Under the pieces are notes generated by a model. That model worked only from the letters and a program-made list of their open reading frames with translations, did no database searches and was not told the DNA's origin. Shown piece by piece: positions 31,973 through 39,918 of a stretch of DNA of 64,000 nucleotides. Source of the stretch: an uncultured Ectothiorhodospiraceae bacterium (GTDB lineage: Bacteria; Pseudomonadota; Gammaproteobacteria; XJ16; Halofilaceae); contig CAJXKK010000003.1 of the NCBI GenBank assembly GCA_913055615.1, positions 62,001 to 126,000 on the forward strand, written 5' to 3'. Every line of letters begins with the position of its first letter. Position 1 is the first letter of the stretch. The translations under genes were made by a program, and so were the position numbers.

Positions 31973-32101
31973 ATGACGCGAACAAGACCGACCGAAGCCA
32001 GGGCGCGCCGGCGCGGTATCATTTGGACCGCCACGCTGCTGGCGTTGCTCGCGCTTGGTTTCTATATTGCGTTCATTCTGGTCACCGCAGCCAGCAACTG
32101 A
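31973..32101 (+). CDS. Small single-helix protein between ctaD and ctaE
   Basis: A 42-residue frame encodes a basic N-terminus (MTRTRPTEARARRRG), one hydrophobic helix (about residues 17-37, WTATLLALLALGFYIAFILV) and a short polar tail. In many proteobacteria ctaG/cox11 occupies this position; the profile here resembles the N-terminal anchor of CtaG or the very short cytochrome oxidase small assembly proteins annotated in some proteobacteria. It lies 45 bases before ctaE. I consider it a real gene on position and composition, but cannot prove translation. Confidence 0.65.
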   Translation: MTRTRPTEARARRRGIIWTATLLALLALGFYIAFILVTAASN

Positions 32102-32146
32102 CGGAGAGGCCGATCGCCCGATCGGTGTCATGAGGGGACAACGACA

Positions 32147-33022
32147 ATGACAGAAGCGGCTTCCGGCCCCGGTCACTACTACGTTCCGCACGAGACCCAC
32201 TGGCCGATAATCGGCTCGATCGGGCTGTTCGCGCTCGTCGGCGGTCTCGCCATGTACCTAAGCAACATGCCCTTCGGCGGGACCGTGTCGATCATTGGTC
32301 TGCTGCTGACGCTGTACATGATGTACGGCTGGTTCGGGACGGTGATCGGCGAGTCCGAGAAGGGCCTGTACCACGACTGGGAAGACCGCTCATTCCGGAT
32401 GGGGATGGGCTGGTTCATTTTCTCCGAGGTGATGTTCTTCGCCGCCTTTTTCGGTGCATTGTTTTATGCCCGGGTGTATTCGATCCCCTGGCTCGGCGGC
32501 GAGGGCACCGGCGCGGCCACGCATACGATCCTTCACGAGGCCTTCACGGCGGCCTGGCCGACCAACGGGCCGGCCGGGGTCGGCGGCGCATTCGAGACCG
32601 TGGGTGCCTGGGGTATCCCGGCGATCAATACCGCGATCCTGCTGACCTCCGGCGTCACGATCACGTTCGCTCACTGGGCGCTGAAACAACAGAAGCGGGC
32701 CTCGCTCGTGCTGTGGATGACGGCGACCTGGGTCCTGGGCGTGATCTTCGTCGGGTTTCAGGCGTACGAGTACGGCCACGCATGGAACGATCTCAACCTG
32801 ACGCTCAACAGCGGGGTTTACGGATCGACCTTCTACATGCTGACCGGTTTCCACGGCTTCCACGTGACGCTGGGCGCGATCATGCTGATCGTAATCACCC
32901 TGCGTTGCATGAAGGGGCATTTCACGCCGAAGAACCACTTCGCCTTCGAGGCGGTGGCATGGTATTGGCACTTTGTCGACGTGGTCTGGCTCGGGCTCTT
33001 CTTTTTCGTGTACTGGTTCTGA
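32147..33022 (+). CDS. ctaE: Cytochrome c oxidase subunit III
   Basis: The 291-residue protein has seven membrane helices and the subunit III signatures FFAAFFGALFYAR with the conserved acidic/aromatic positions before it (FIFSEVMFF) and the C-terminal FHGFHVTLGAIMLI and WYWHFVDVVWLGLF. Subunit III stabilises the catalytic core and binds phospholipid. A terminator follows at 33050. Confidence 0.97.
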   Translation: MTEAASGPGHYYVPHETHWPIIGSIGLFALVGGLAMYLSNMPFGGTVSIIGLLLTLYMMYGWFGTVIGESEKGLYHDWEDRSFRMGMGWFIFSEVMFFAAFFGALFYARVYSIPWLGGEGTGAATHTILHEAFTAAWPTNGPAGVGGAFETVGAWGIPAINTAILLTSGVTITFAHWALKQQKRASLVLWMTATWVLGVIFVGFQAYEYGHAWNDLNLTLNSGVYGSTFYMLTGFHGFHVTLGAIMLIVITLRCMKGHFTPKNHFAFEAVAWYWHFVDVVWLGLFFFVYWF

Positions 33023-33049
33023 ATCGGAGAACGCTTGCGGCCACCGAAA

Positions 33050-33077
33050 GGCGCTGGCCGCGGGTCAGCGCCTTTTT
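33050..33077 (+). terminator. Terminator after ctaE
   Basis: GGCGCTG (33050-33056) and CAGCGCC (33066-33072) form a seven-base stem with a nine-base loop, followed by TTTTT. The AAA before the stem makes it potentially bidirectional, serving the convergent gene at 33102-33314 too. Confidence 0.85.
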
Positions 33078-33101
33078 CGTCTGCGCCGGGCGTACGGGCG
33101 A

Positions 33102-33314
33102 TCAGCCGCGGTGCACGGCGTTGGGCTCGATCAGTCCGGTCCAGCCGGCAAGCAGCAGCAGCAGAAAGGCCGTGATCGACAGGCCGATTCGCCAGGTGAG
33201 AGCCCGCGCGGTTCGATCCGAATCGGACGAATCGCGCATCAGGAATACGAGGCCGGAGGCCAGGCTGCCGACGATGAGCAGCAGCAGGATCACCAGCAGG
33301 ATTTTCATCGTCAT
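33102..33314 (-). CDS. DUF2909 twin-transmembrane protein
   Basis: The 70-residue protein has two membrane helices (about residues 3-25 and 43-62) joined by a short charged loop, RDSSDSDRTARAL. Members of DUF2909 sit next to SURF1/cytochrome oxidase assembly genes in many gammaproteobacteria; their function is unknown. A GGGGAG precedes the ATG at 33314. It is divergent from the SURF1 gene by 86 bases. Confidence 0.9.
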   Translation of the reverse strand: MTMKILLVILLLLIVGSLASGLVFLMRDSSDSDRTARALTWRIGLSITAFLLLLLAGWTGLIEPNAVHRG

Positions 33315-33400
33315 GACAGGGACTCCCCCCGTGGGTTACGCATGAACCGCTTATTGTACCTTGGCGGCCGCGGCGGTGGCGCGCCCGGATTGGGCGCGCG

Positions 33401-34117
33401 GTGTTAAGCGGTCGACCGCACTGGTTGCCGTGGGTCGGCGCCGCGCTCGCCATCACCCTGTTTTCGGGCCTGGGTGTCTGGCAGTTGCAGCGGGCGGCCG
33501 AGAAACGGGCGGTGATCGCCTCACTGGAGGAGGACGGGCAGCCGGTGCTGGAACGCGTGCCGGAGATGCCGGCTGAACTGCGCGGGTCGGCACGGCGCGA
33601 GTTGCGGCTCGAGGGGCGCTACGAGGGCGAGCGCCAGTTTCTGCTGGATAACCGCATCCTGAAGGGGCGGCCCGGTTTCGACGTGTTGACACCGCTGTTG
33701 CTCGAAGATGGCCGCCGCGTGCTGGTGGACCGGGGCTGGGTGGCGGCGGGGCCGGGCCGGGAGCCGGTGGAGGCCGTCGGCCTCGCGATCGATGAACGCG
33801 TCACCGTCGAGGGGCGGCTGTGGCTGCCCGAACCGGGTATCGCGCTGGGCGCTGCTGTGGCGCCGAGCCGGGACTGGCCGCGGCTGGTTACCCGTGTCGA
33901 TTTTGCGGCGCTGGAAGAGGCGCTGGGGCGGGATCTTGTGCCGGCGGTCATCCGGGCGAAGGGCGATGCGCCGTGGCTCTTCCGCCCGCGCGATCTGCAG
34001 CCGCGGTTCGGCCCGATGCGGCATTATGGCTACGCCTTCCAGTGGTTCGCTCTTGCACTCACCGTGTTCGCGGTGGCCTGCATCCTGGAATGGCGTCGAC
34101 GACGAATGGACAGATGA
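33401..34117 (+). CDS. SURF1 family cytochrome oxidase assembly protein
   Basis: The 238-residue protein has membrane helices at both ends (about 10-27 and 212-230) around a periplasmic domain, the SURF1 plan. LFSGLGVWQLQRAAEK, LDNRILKGRPGFDVLTPL, VLVDRGWVA and the C-terminal MRHYGYAFQWFALALT match the family, which helps heme a insertion into subunit I. It starts at GTG 33401 and its stop overlaps the next gene (ATGA). Confidence 0.95.
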   Translation: MLSGRPHWLPWVGAALAITLFSGLGVWQLQRAAEKRAVIASLEEDGQPVLERVPEMPAELRGSARRELRLEGRYEGERQFLLDNRILKGRPGFDVLTPLLLEDGRRVLVDRGWVAAGPGREPVEAVGLAIDERVTVEGRLWLPEPGIALGAAVAPSRDWPRLVTRVDFAALEEALGRDLVPAVIRAKGDAPWLFRPRDLQPRFGPMRHYGYAFQWFALALTVFAVACILEWRRRRMDR

Positions 34118-34713
34118 TGAATGTAGATCCGGAAACCCGCCGCAAGGGCCGCAGGACCCTGATCGGCCTGTTCGCGCTGTTCTTCGCGCCGTTGCTGTTC
34201 GCCATGGCGTGGTATGCGTTCGCACCGGGCTACACACCGCCGTCCACGCCCGAGGGCACATTGCTCGATCCGGTGAAGCCGCTGGAGTCGTTCCGACTCG
34301 CGTCGGATGGGGGTGAGCCGCTGACGCTGGAAGGGCTGCGCGGGCAGTGGAGTCTGGTGCAGTTCGTGCCCGAACGCTGCAACGAGGCCTGTCGCGAGCG
34401 CCTGTACCAGACCCGTCAGGTCCGCGATGCGCTCGGAGAGGACCGTTCGCGCGTGCGGCGCATCGCCGTGGCCGAAGCGGGCAGGAGTACGCCCGGCCTG
34501 GCCGATCTCCTCGAGGAGCATCCGCGTCTGATGGTTCTGCAGGGCGACGGGCGTGGGGATTTCGGGCGCCAGTTTCCGCACGATCGCGGCGATGGCGCGG
34601 TCTTTGTCGTCGACCCGCTCGGTAACCTGATGATGCGCTTTGAGCCCGGACTGCCCCCCACGGATATGCTCAAGGATATGGAAAAACTCCTGAAGCTCTC
34701 ACGGATCGGTTGA
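34114..34713 (+). CDS. SCO1-like thioredoxin-fold copper assembly protein
   Basis: The 199-residue protein has one N-terminal membrane helix (about residues 15-37) and a periplasmic thioredoxin-like domain. ERCNEACRERLY carries a CxxxC pair at the place where SCO1 proteins bind copper, and GDGAVFVVDPLGNLMMRF resembles the strand following the SCO1 His ligand, although the His is shifted to FPHDRGDG. Lying between SURF1 and ctaA supports a role in maturation of the CuA centre. The start overlaps the SURF1 stop; a second ATG follows at 34117. Confidence 0.82.
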   Translation: MMNVDPETRRKGRRTLIGLFALFFAPLLFAMAWYAFAPGYTPPSTPEGTLLDPVKPLESFRLASDGGEPLTLEGLRGQWSLVQFVPERCNEACRERLYQTRQVRDALGEDRSRVRRIAVAEAGRSTPGLADLLEEHPRLMVLQGDGRGDFGRQFPHDRGDGAVFVVDPLGNLMMRFEPGLPPTDMLKDMEKLLKLSRIG

Positions 34714-35721
34714 ATGGCGCGCGACACCCTCATGTTCCGCCTGGGCTGTACGGCGACGCTGCTGACCCTCTGCGTGGTCGTGCTCGGCGCCTGGGTGCGT
34801 CTCTCCGATGCCGGGCTTGGCTGCCCGGACTGGCCTGGATGTTACGGTCATCTCGATGTGCCGCGCGTCGAGGCGGAAGTGGACGCCGCCAACGAGGTCT
34901 GGCCGGAGCGCCCGGTCGACACGGTCAAGGCGTGGAAGGAGATGGTGCACCGCTACGTCGCGGGTGCGCTCGGCCTGCTGATCGCGGCTATCGCCGTCGT
35001 TGCGCTCCGGCGTCGGCATCGTGGCGTCCCGATCGGCCTCCCGCTGGCACTCGTCGGTCTGGTTGCTTTCCAGGCGCTGCTCGGTATGTGGACAGTGACA
35101 CTCCTGCTCAAGCCGCTGATCGTGCTGGCCCATCTGCTCGGCGGCCTGACCGTGCTCGCGCTACTGGCGTGGCTGACGCTATCGCACGCGCCACGGGTGC
35201 CGGCCATGCCCCATCCCCCCTGGCTGGCCCGATTCGCCTTGCTTGCGCTGGTGGTGCTCGGCGTACAGATCACCCTCGGCGGCTGGACCAGCACCAATTA
35301 CGCCGCTCTCGCCTGTACGGATCTGCCAACATGCCAGGGGGAGTGGTGGCCCGAGACCGACTTCGACAGCGCCTTCGTCCCCTGGCACGGACTCGGCATC
35401 GACTACGAGGGCGGTATCCTCGACGGCCCGGCACGCACGGCGATTCACCTCACGCATCGCCTCGGTGCCATCGTCGCCGCGCTGGTGATCGGCGCGCTCG
35501 CGTTCGCCTGCATGCACCCGGCGCGCCCGGCCGCCCTGCGCCGCGCGGGCGGCGTACTGGCGTTGCTCCTGAGTCTGCAGATCGGCCTCGGCCTCGCCAA
35601 TGTCGTGTGGCTGCTTCCACTGTCCGTGGCGACCGCCCATAATGGCGGCGCTGCCCTTCTGCTGCTGGCGCTGGTCGCGCTCCTGCACGCATTTACGAGA
35701 TCGTCTTCCGATGCGCGGTGA
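34714..35721 (+). CDS. ctaA: Heme A synthase
   Basis: The 335-residue membrane protein belongs to the COX15/CtaA family that oxidises heme O to heme A. Eight hydrophobic helices are visible, with GAWVRLSDAGLGCPDWPGCYG near the start, VHRYVAGALG and IHLTHRLGAIVAAL supplying heme-binding His pairs. The ATG directly follows the TGA of the SCO-like gene. Confidence 0.96.
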   Translation: MARDTLMFRLGCTATLLTLCVVVLGAWVRLSDAGLGCPDWPGCYGHLDVPRVEAEVDAANEVWPERPVDTVKAWKEMVHRYVAGALGLLIAAIAVVALRRRHRGVPIGLPLALVGLVAFQALLGMWTVTLLLKPLIVLAHLLGGLTVLALLAWLTLSHAPRVPAMPHPPWLARFALLALVVLGVQITLGGWTSTNYAALACTDLPTCQGEWWPETDFDSAFVPWHGLGIDYEGGILDGPARTAIHLTHRLGAIVAALVIGALAFACMHPARPAALRRAGGVLALLLSLQIGLGLANVVWLLPLSVATAHNGGAALLLLALVALLHAFTRSSSDAR

Positions 35722-35728
35722 TTCCACG

Positions 35729-36643
35729 ATGGCGAACGCGCTTCCGAAAACCGGCATGATCCCCGGCAGCTGGCGTCCGTACTACGAACTCTGCAAGCCG
35801 AAGGTCGTCGCGCTGCTGGTCTTCACGGCTATCGTCGGGATGCTGCTGGCCGTGCCGGGAATGGTGCCGATCCAGCCCTTCGTGCTCGGTACGCTTGGGA
35901 TCGGGCTCGCGTCGGCCGCCGCCGCGGCGCTCAATCATGTCGTCGATCGTGAGGCCGACGCCCGCATGAAGCGTACGGACCGGCGGCCGCTGCCATCCGG
36001 TGCGCTCGATATCCGCCGCAGTGTCGCGTTCGCCGCGGTCCTCGCCGCGCTCGCGATGTTCATCCTGGCCGCCGGCGTCAACGTCCTCACCGCCGTGCTG
36101 ACGTTCGGCTCTATGATCGGTTATGCCGTGGTCTACACGCTCTGGCTCAAGCGCGCGACGCCCCAGAATATCGTGATCGGCGGGGCGGCCGGCGCGATGC
36201 CGCCGGTGCTAGGCTGGACGGCGATCACGGGCGAGGTCCATGCCCACGCGCTGCTGCTGTTCCTGATCGTCTTCATCTGGACGCCGCCGCATTTCTGGGC
36301 GCTCGCGCTCCACAAGCGCGACGAATACGCCTCCGTGGAGATCCCGATGCTGCCCGTCACGCATGGGGTCGAACTCACCCGCCTGCATATCTGGCTCTAC
36401 ACCGTCCTGTTGTTCATCGTGACCCTGTTGCCGTATCTGGTGGGCATGGCCGGGATCGTCTATCTCCTCGGCGCGATCGGTTTCGGCGCCCGCTTCCTGC
36501 AACACGCCTGGCGACTGTGGCGCCACAACGAGTCCGGTCAGGCGATCCGCACGTTCCTTTTCTCGATCACTTACCTCATGGGGCTCTTTGGCGCTTTGAT
36601 GATCGACCATTACCTGCCGCTGGTGCTGCAACTGTTCGACTGA
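35729..36643 (+). CDS. ctaB: Protoheme IX farnesyltransferase
   Basis: The 304-residue UbiA-family prenyltransferase turns heme B into heme O, the substrate of CtaA. ELCKPKVVALLVFTAIVGM, the first Asp-rich motif NHVVDREADARMKRTDRRPLP region and the second, WTPPHFWALALHKRDEY, are intact, and about nine membrane helices are seen. I chose ATG 35729; another in-frame ATG at 35711 would overlap ctaA by 11 bases and is equally possible. Confidence 0.95.
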   Translation: MANALPKTGMIPGSWRPYYELCKPKVVALLVFTAIVGMLLAVPGMVPIQPFVLGTLGIGLASAAAAALNHVVDREADARMKRTDRRPLPSGALDIRRSVAFAAVLAALAMFILAAGVNVLTAVLTFGSMIGYAVVYTLWLKRATPQNIVIGGAAGAMPPVLGWTAITGEVHAHALLLFLIVFIWTPPHFWALALHKRDEYASVEIPMLPVTHGVELTRLHIWLYTVLLFIVTLLPYLVGMAGIVYLLGAIGFGARFLQHAWRLWRHNESGQAIRTFLFSITYLMGLFGALMIDHYLPLVLQLFD

Positions 36644-36834
36644 TCGGCGCCGTGCGCGAAAATCCTGTGATCGGTTTCACGGCGACGCGGGGGGCGCAGC
36701 GATATGCTCACGGCCGGTCGGTTGCGCCACCACGCCCGGCCCCTTGGGGTGTACGGCGCAGACTCTTCCGGCTGGCGACGCGGGAGGCGAGTGTCCGCGC
36801 GCAGGACGCAATCGTGTCTGACAGAAGCGGATTG
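36644..36834 (+). other. Gene-free stretch that may encode a small RNA
   Basis: Between the ctaB stop and the terminator at 36835 no frame has coding character. The stretch is rich in potential stems, for example CAGACTC (36759-36765) against GAGTGTC-like sequence near 36789. TATGCT at 36703-36708 could be a -10, but I see no matching -35. The distance of about 190 bases from ctaB to the terminator is long for a plain 3' UTR. It does not match my memory of 6S RNA. Together with 36866-36952, where I see nothing, it makes up the 309-base gap before rpoH. Confidence 0.3.
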
Positions 36835-36865
36835 GACCCGGCCCGGCACGGCCGGGTCTTCTTTT
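36835..36865 (+). terminator. Strong rho-independent terminator
   Basis: GACCCGGCC (36835-36843) and GGCCGGGTC (36850-36858) form a perfect nine-base stem with loop CGGCAC, followed by TTCTTTT. The T-run is on the plus strand, so it ends transcription coming from ctaB or from an RNA in between, and not from rpoH. Confidence 0.88.
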
Positions 36866-36952
36866 ACCCGCGTTTGCGGCAGTAACCGCTGGAGGATCGG
36901 GCAGGTACAGCGCCACCCGGCAGGGGCCGGGCGGCGGGCATCAGCGCGACGG

Positions 36953-37816
36953 TTACGCGTCGACGGTGATCGACCGACGGATCTTCTTCATCGCGTTCGA
37001 TTCGAGCTGGCGGATGCGCTCGGCGGACACGCCGTAGTGATCCGCCAGTTCCTGCAGGGTCGTGCGGTTCTCGTCCAGCCAGCGCTGGCGCAGGATGTCG
37101 CGGCTGCGCTCGTCCAGCTCTGCGAGTGCGCCCTGAAGCTGCTCGTGTTCATGCTCGACCATATCCGCGTGCTCGGCCGTGGCCGCCGGATCGGAATCGT
37201 TCTGTTCCAGCCAGGAGGAGGGCGAGAACTGTTCCTCCTCGTCAGCATCCGCGGGTGCGTCGAACGGCGTATCCTGACCGGCCAGCCGGGATTCCATCTC
37301 CATGACCGTCTTCGGCTCGACGCCGAGGTCATTGGCCACGTTCTCGACCTCTTCCTGCGTGAACCAGCCAAGGCGCTTCTTCGACGAGCGCAGTTTGAAG
37401 AACAGCTTGCGCTGCGCCTTGGTCGAGGCCACCTTCACGATCCGCCAGTTGCGGATCACGTATTCGTGGATCTCGGCCCGGATCCAGTGCACGGCGAAGG
37501 AGATCAGGCGCACGCCTACCTCGGGGTCGAAGCGCTTGACGGCCTTCATCAGGCCGATATTGCCCTCCTGGATCAGGTCCGCCATGGGCAGGCCGTACCC
37601 CTGATAGCCGCGCGCGATGTGCACCACGAAGCGGAGCTGCGACATGATCAGGCGCTGGGCCGCCTGCAGGTCGTCGTGGTCGCGCAGTTCATGCGCGAGC
37701 CGCTGTTCCTCTTCGAAGTCGAGCACGGGGAGGTTGTTGACAGCGTGGATATACGCGTTCAGGTCCCCGGTGACTGCGGGCAGATGTTGTGACGGTTTCA
37801 GCAGCGCTGTGCTCAT
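36953..37816 (-). CDS. rpoH: Heat-shock sigma factor RpoH (sigma-32)
   Basis: The 287-residue protein carries the sigma-32 region 2 ([38 protein letters not shown], residues about 55-95), the RpoH box QRKLFFKLR near residue 130, and a region 4 helix-turn-helix ([19 protein letters not shown]). I chose the ATG at 37816 because AGGAG is ten bases upstream; the GTG at 37828 directly abuts that site. It follows ftsX as in other gammaproteobacteria. Its promoter is overlapped by a CIRCE-like operator. Confidence 0.97.
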   Translation of the reverse strand: MSTALLKPSQHLPAVTGDLNAYIHAVNNLPVLDFEEEQRLAHELRDHDDLQAAQRLIMSQLRFVVHIARGYQGYGLPMADLIQEGNIGLMKAVKRFDPEVGVRLISFAVHWIRAEIHEYVIRNWRIVKVASTKAQRKLFFKLRSSKKRLGWFTQEEVENVANDLGVEPKTVMEMESRLAGQDTPFDAPADADEEEQFSPSSWLEQNDSDPAATAEHADMVEHEHEQLQGALAELDERSRDILRQRWLDENRTTLQELADHYGVSAERIRQLESNAMKKIRRSITVDA

Positions 37817-37846
37817 GTGCTGTTCCACTCCTGCGTTTGCGGAATC

Positions 37847-37876
37847 ATTTTAGCACTCACACGGTGAGACTGCTAA
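37847..37876 (-). promoter_or_regulatory. CIRCE-like HrcA operator over the rpoH promoter
   Basis: TTAGCACTC (37850-37858) and GACTGCTAA (37868-37876) are separated by nine bases. This fits the CIRCE operator, TTAGCACTC then nine bases then GAGTGCTAA, with a single mismatch in 18 arm positions. On the minus strand the arm nearest rpoH runs into TGCTAAAAT, which reads as an extended -10 (TAAAAT at 37852-37847) with a start about 25 bases before the rpoH ATG. HrcA bound here would block the promoter. No hrcA gene is in the window. Confidence 0.85.
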
Positions 37877-37988
37877 AGGCCCCGAAAGTTCCCGGCGCAA
37901 CGCGCGCCGAGGGCGCCAACCCGTTCCTCTTGGGGCGGCGCGGACCGTTTTCAACCCCCGCATCACTGATTTGACACACTGTGCGGCT

Positions 37989-39014
37989 TTACCCCGGCTC
38001 GATGGCCCGAAGATGCCGGCCGACGGCGAGCCAGGAGCCGAGCAGACCCAGTGCCAACCCGGCACCGAGCAGCCCCAGACTCTCCGCCCCATCGAGCCCG
38101 CTCAGGCGGAACCCGCTGCCGTAGGCCGATGCAAGGCGCGCCGTCGGCCCGGCGAGCAGCATCCCGGTGACCGCGAGCAGCAGCCACGCCGCGAGGGCCC
38201 CGAACAGCCCGAACCAGAGTCCGCCATACAGGAACGGGCGGCGGATGAACGCATCGCTGGCACCGATCAGCTTCGTCACCTCGATCTCCTGGCGCCGGTT
38301 GAGTATGTCGAGCCGGATCGTATTGCCCACGATCAGCAGGACCCCGGCCGCCAGCAGGACCGCGAACAGCCCGACGCCCCGCTCGATCAGATCGAGCAAC
38401 GCGTACAGGCGCTCCACCCACTCGAGGTCCACCTGGACGCGGTCGACGCCGGCGATATCGTCGAGGGTCTTCGCCAGGCTCTCCAGCGCCGAGGCCGAAC
38501 GCGGCGTGTCGGCCGCCGGCTCGATCACGACCACGGCCGGCAGCGGGTTGCCGTCGAGCGCGGACAGGGCGTCCTCGAATCCCGCCAACGAACGGAATTC
38601 CTCCAGCGCTTCGTCGGGAGAGATCCGCTCCAGGACCCGGACCGACTCCCGCGCGGCGATCTCGTTGCTGGCGCGCTCAACGGCGGACGAGTCGAGTCCG
38701 GGTTCCAGATAGACAGAGATGCGGGCGCCGGCATCCCAGCCGGCGGTCGCGCGCTCGACATTCTGCAGGAGCATCCACAGCGATGCCGGGAGCGCCAGGG
38801 CGATCGCGATCACGGCCGCCGTCATGCCGTTGGCGACGGGATTGCGCCACATGCGCCCGAGACTGCCGAGCGCCGCGCGCGCATGTTCCTGTACCCACGC
38901 GGATGGTCGCCCGAGTTGCCGCCCGCGCGCCCGCTGGCGCGGCGCTTTGTTGCCCTTCGGCGCCTGCTTGCGGTCGGGGACGCGGCGGGCGGATCGGCGG
39001 GCATTACGCGCCAT
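37989..39014 (-). CDS. ftsX: Cell division permease-like protein FtsX
   Basis: The 341-residue protein has a long basic cytoplasmic N-terminus (about 40 residues rich in Arg/Lys), a first membrane helix near 65-85, a periplasmic loop, and three C-terminal helices (about 210-335). IRLDILNRRQEIEVTKLIGASDAFIRRPF is the FtsX signature. FtsX with FtsE regulates septal peptidoglycan hydrolases at division. It overlaps ftsE by 11 bases. Confidence 0.95.
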   Translation of the reverse strand: MARNARRSARRVPDRKQAPKGNKAPRQRARGRQLGRPSAWVQEHARAALGSLGRMWRNPVANGMTAAVIAIALALPASLWMLLQNVERATAGWDAGARISVYLEPGLDSSAVERASNEIAARESVRVLERISPDEALEEFRSLAGFEDALSALDGNPLPAVVVIEPAADTPRSASALESLAKTLDDIAGVDRVQVDLEWVERLYALLDLIERGVGLFAVLLAAGVLLIVGNTIRLDILNRRQEIEVTKLIGASDAFIRRPFLYGGLWFGLFGALAAWLLLAVTGMLLAGPTARLASAYGSGFRLSGLDGAESLGLLGAGLALGLLGSWLAVGRHLRAIEPG

Positions 39015-39687
39015 GTGCCCTCCCGTGGAAGTCGTCCCGGGAGAGGGCGCCGCCCTCGATTGACAGCACCGGGAGCCCGAAGGCCTCCGTCAGGGCGATG
39101 TCATGGGTGGCGACCAGTACCGTCACCCCGACGCGGTTGAACTGGACGAACAGATCCATGATCTCGCGCGACAACGCAGGATCGAGGTTGCCGGTCGGCT
39201 CATCCGCCAGCAGCAGGCGCGGGCGATGGACCACCGCGCGCGCGATGCCGACGCGCTGCTGCTCACCGCCCGACAGGGTGATCGGCATCTGCTTCTCCTT
39301 GTCGAGCAGACCGACCTTGTCCAGCGCGGCGTGCACGCGCCGCCCGAGCTCGCCGGAGCGGTAGCCGGCGATCACGAGCGGCAGCGCGACGTTGTCGAAC
39401 ACGGTGCGGTCGTAGAGCAGGTGGTGATCCTGGAACACGATGCCCATCTGCCGCCGCAGCCAGGGCACGCGTCGGCGCGGCAGCGTGGACAGATTGACGT
39501 TGCCGACCAGCAACGTGCCGCGCGTCGCGCGCTCGATGCGCGCGATCAGCTTCAGCAGCGTCGACTTGCCGGCCCCGGAATGCCCGGTCAGGAACGCCAT
39601 CTCGCCGTCCGGCAGGTCCATCGACAGATCCGACAAGGCCTCCTGCCGGCCCGGGTAGCGCTTGCTGACGTGGTCGAAACGGATCAT
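39004..39687 (-). CDS. ftsE: Cell division ATP-binding protein FtsE
   Basis: The 227-residue ABC ATPase begins MIRFDHVSKRYPG. The Walker A GHSGAGKST, signature LSGGEQQR, Walker B LLLADEPTGNLD and the H-loop ATHD are intact. The ATG at 39687 has no recognisable Shine-Dalgarno: 12 bases upstream the sequence turns into the repeat at 39700-39896. In most relatives ftsY and ftsE are closely spaced, so here the repeat element has come between them and forms the ftsE leader. Confidence 0.96.
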   Translation of the reverse strand: MIRFDHVSKRYPGRQEALSDLSMDLPDGEMAFLTGHSGAGKSTLLKLIARIERATRGTLLVGNVNLSTLPRRRVPWLRRQMGIVFQDHHLLYDRTVFDNVALPLVIAGYRSGELGRRVHAALDKVGLLDKEKQMPITLSGGEQQRVGIARAVVHRPRLLLADEPTGNLDPALSREIMDLFVQFNRVGVTVLVATHDIALTEAFGLPVLSIEGGALSRDDFHGRAHGA

Positions 39688-39699
39688 GGCGCGGGCGAA

Positions 39700-39896
39700 G
39701 AACCACAGATGGACACAGATGAACACAGATAATGGCCTTGTAGGCCTGTTCTGGCCTCCGGGTAGTGAGTCTCGGCAGCGCAAGACGCGACCGGGTTGTT
39801 ATTCCGGGATCGAATCCGTGCGCTGGCCGATCCGCTGAAAGGCGCTTCAGCGCCCCAGGCCCACCATCTGCGTTTTTCTGTGTCCATCTGTGGTTC
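39700..39896. repeat. GAACCACAGAT-type inverted repeat between ftsY and ftsE
   Basis: The left arm (39700-39731) reads GAACCACAGAT, GGACACAGAT, GAACACAGAT, then AATGG. The right arm (39866-39896) is its complement with two degenerate units. The 134 bases between show no second element, unlike the nested cases. It occupies nearly the whole 231-base gap between the two cell-division genes, which are otherwise in operon order. Confidence 0.83.
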
Positions 39897-39918
39897 CTTT
39901 CGGCCCTCCAGCGCCCGC

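Noticed and set aside
33057-33345. Longer coding frame continuing past ctaE
   Set aside because: The frame crosses the ctaE terminator and lies antisense to the DUF2909 gene.
36700-36865. 6S RNA
   Set aside because: The central bubble and closing stem of 6S RNA cannot be laid out on this sequence; only the terminator is convincing.
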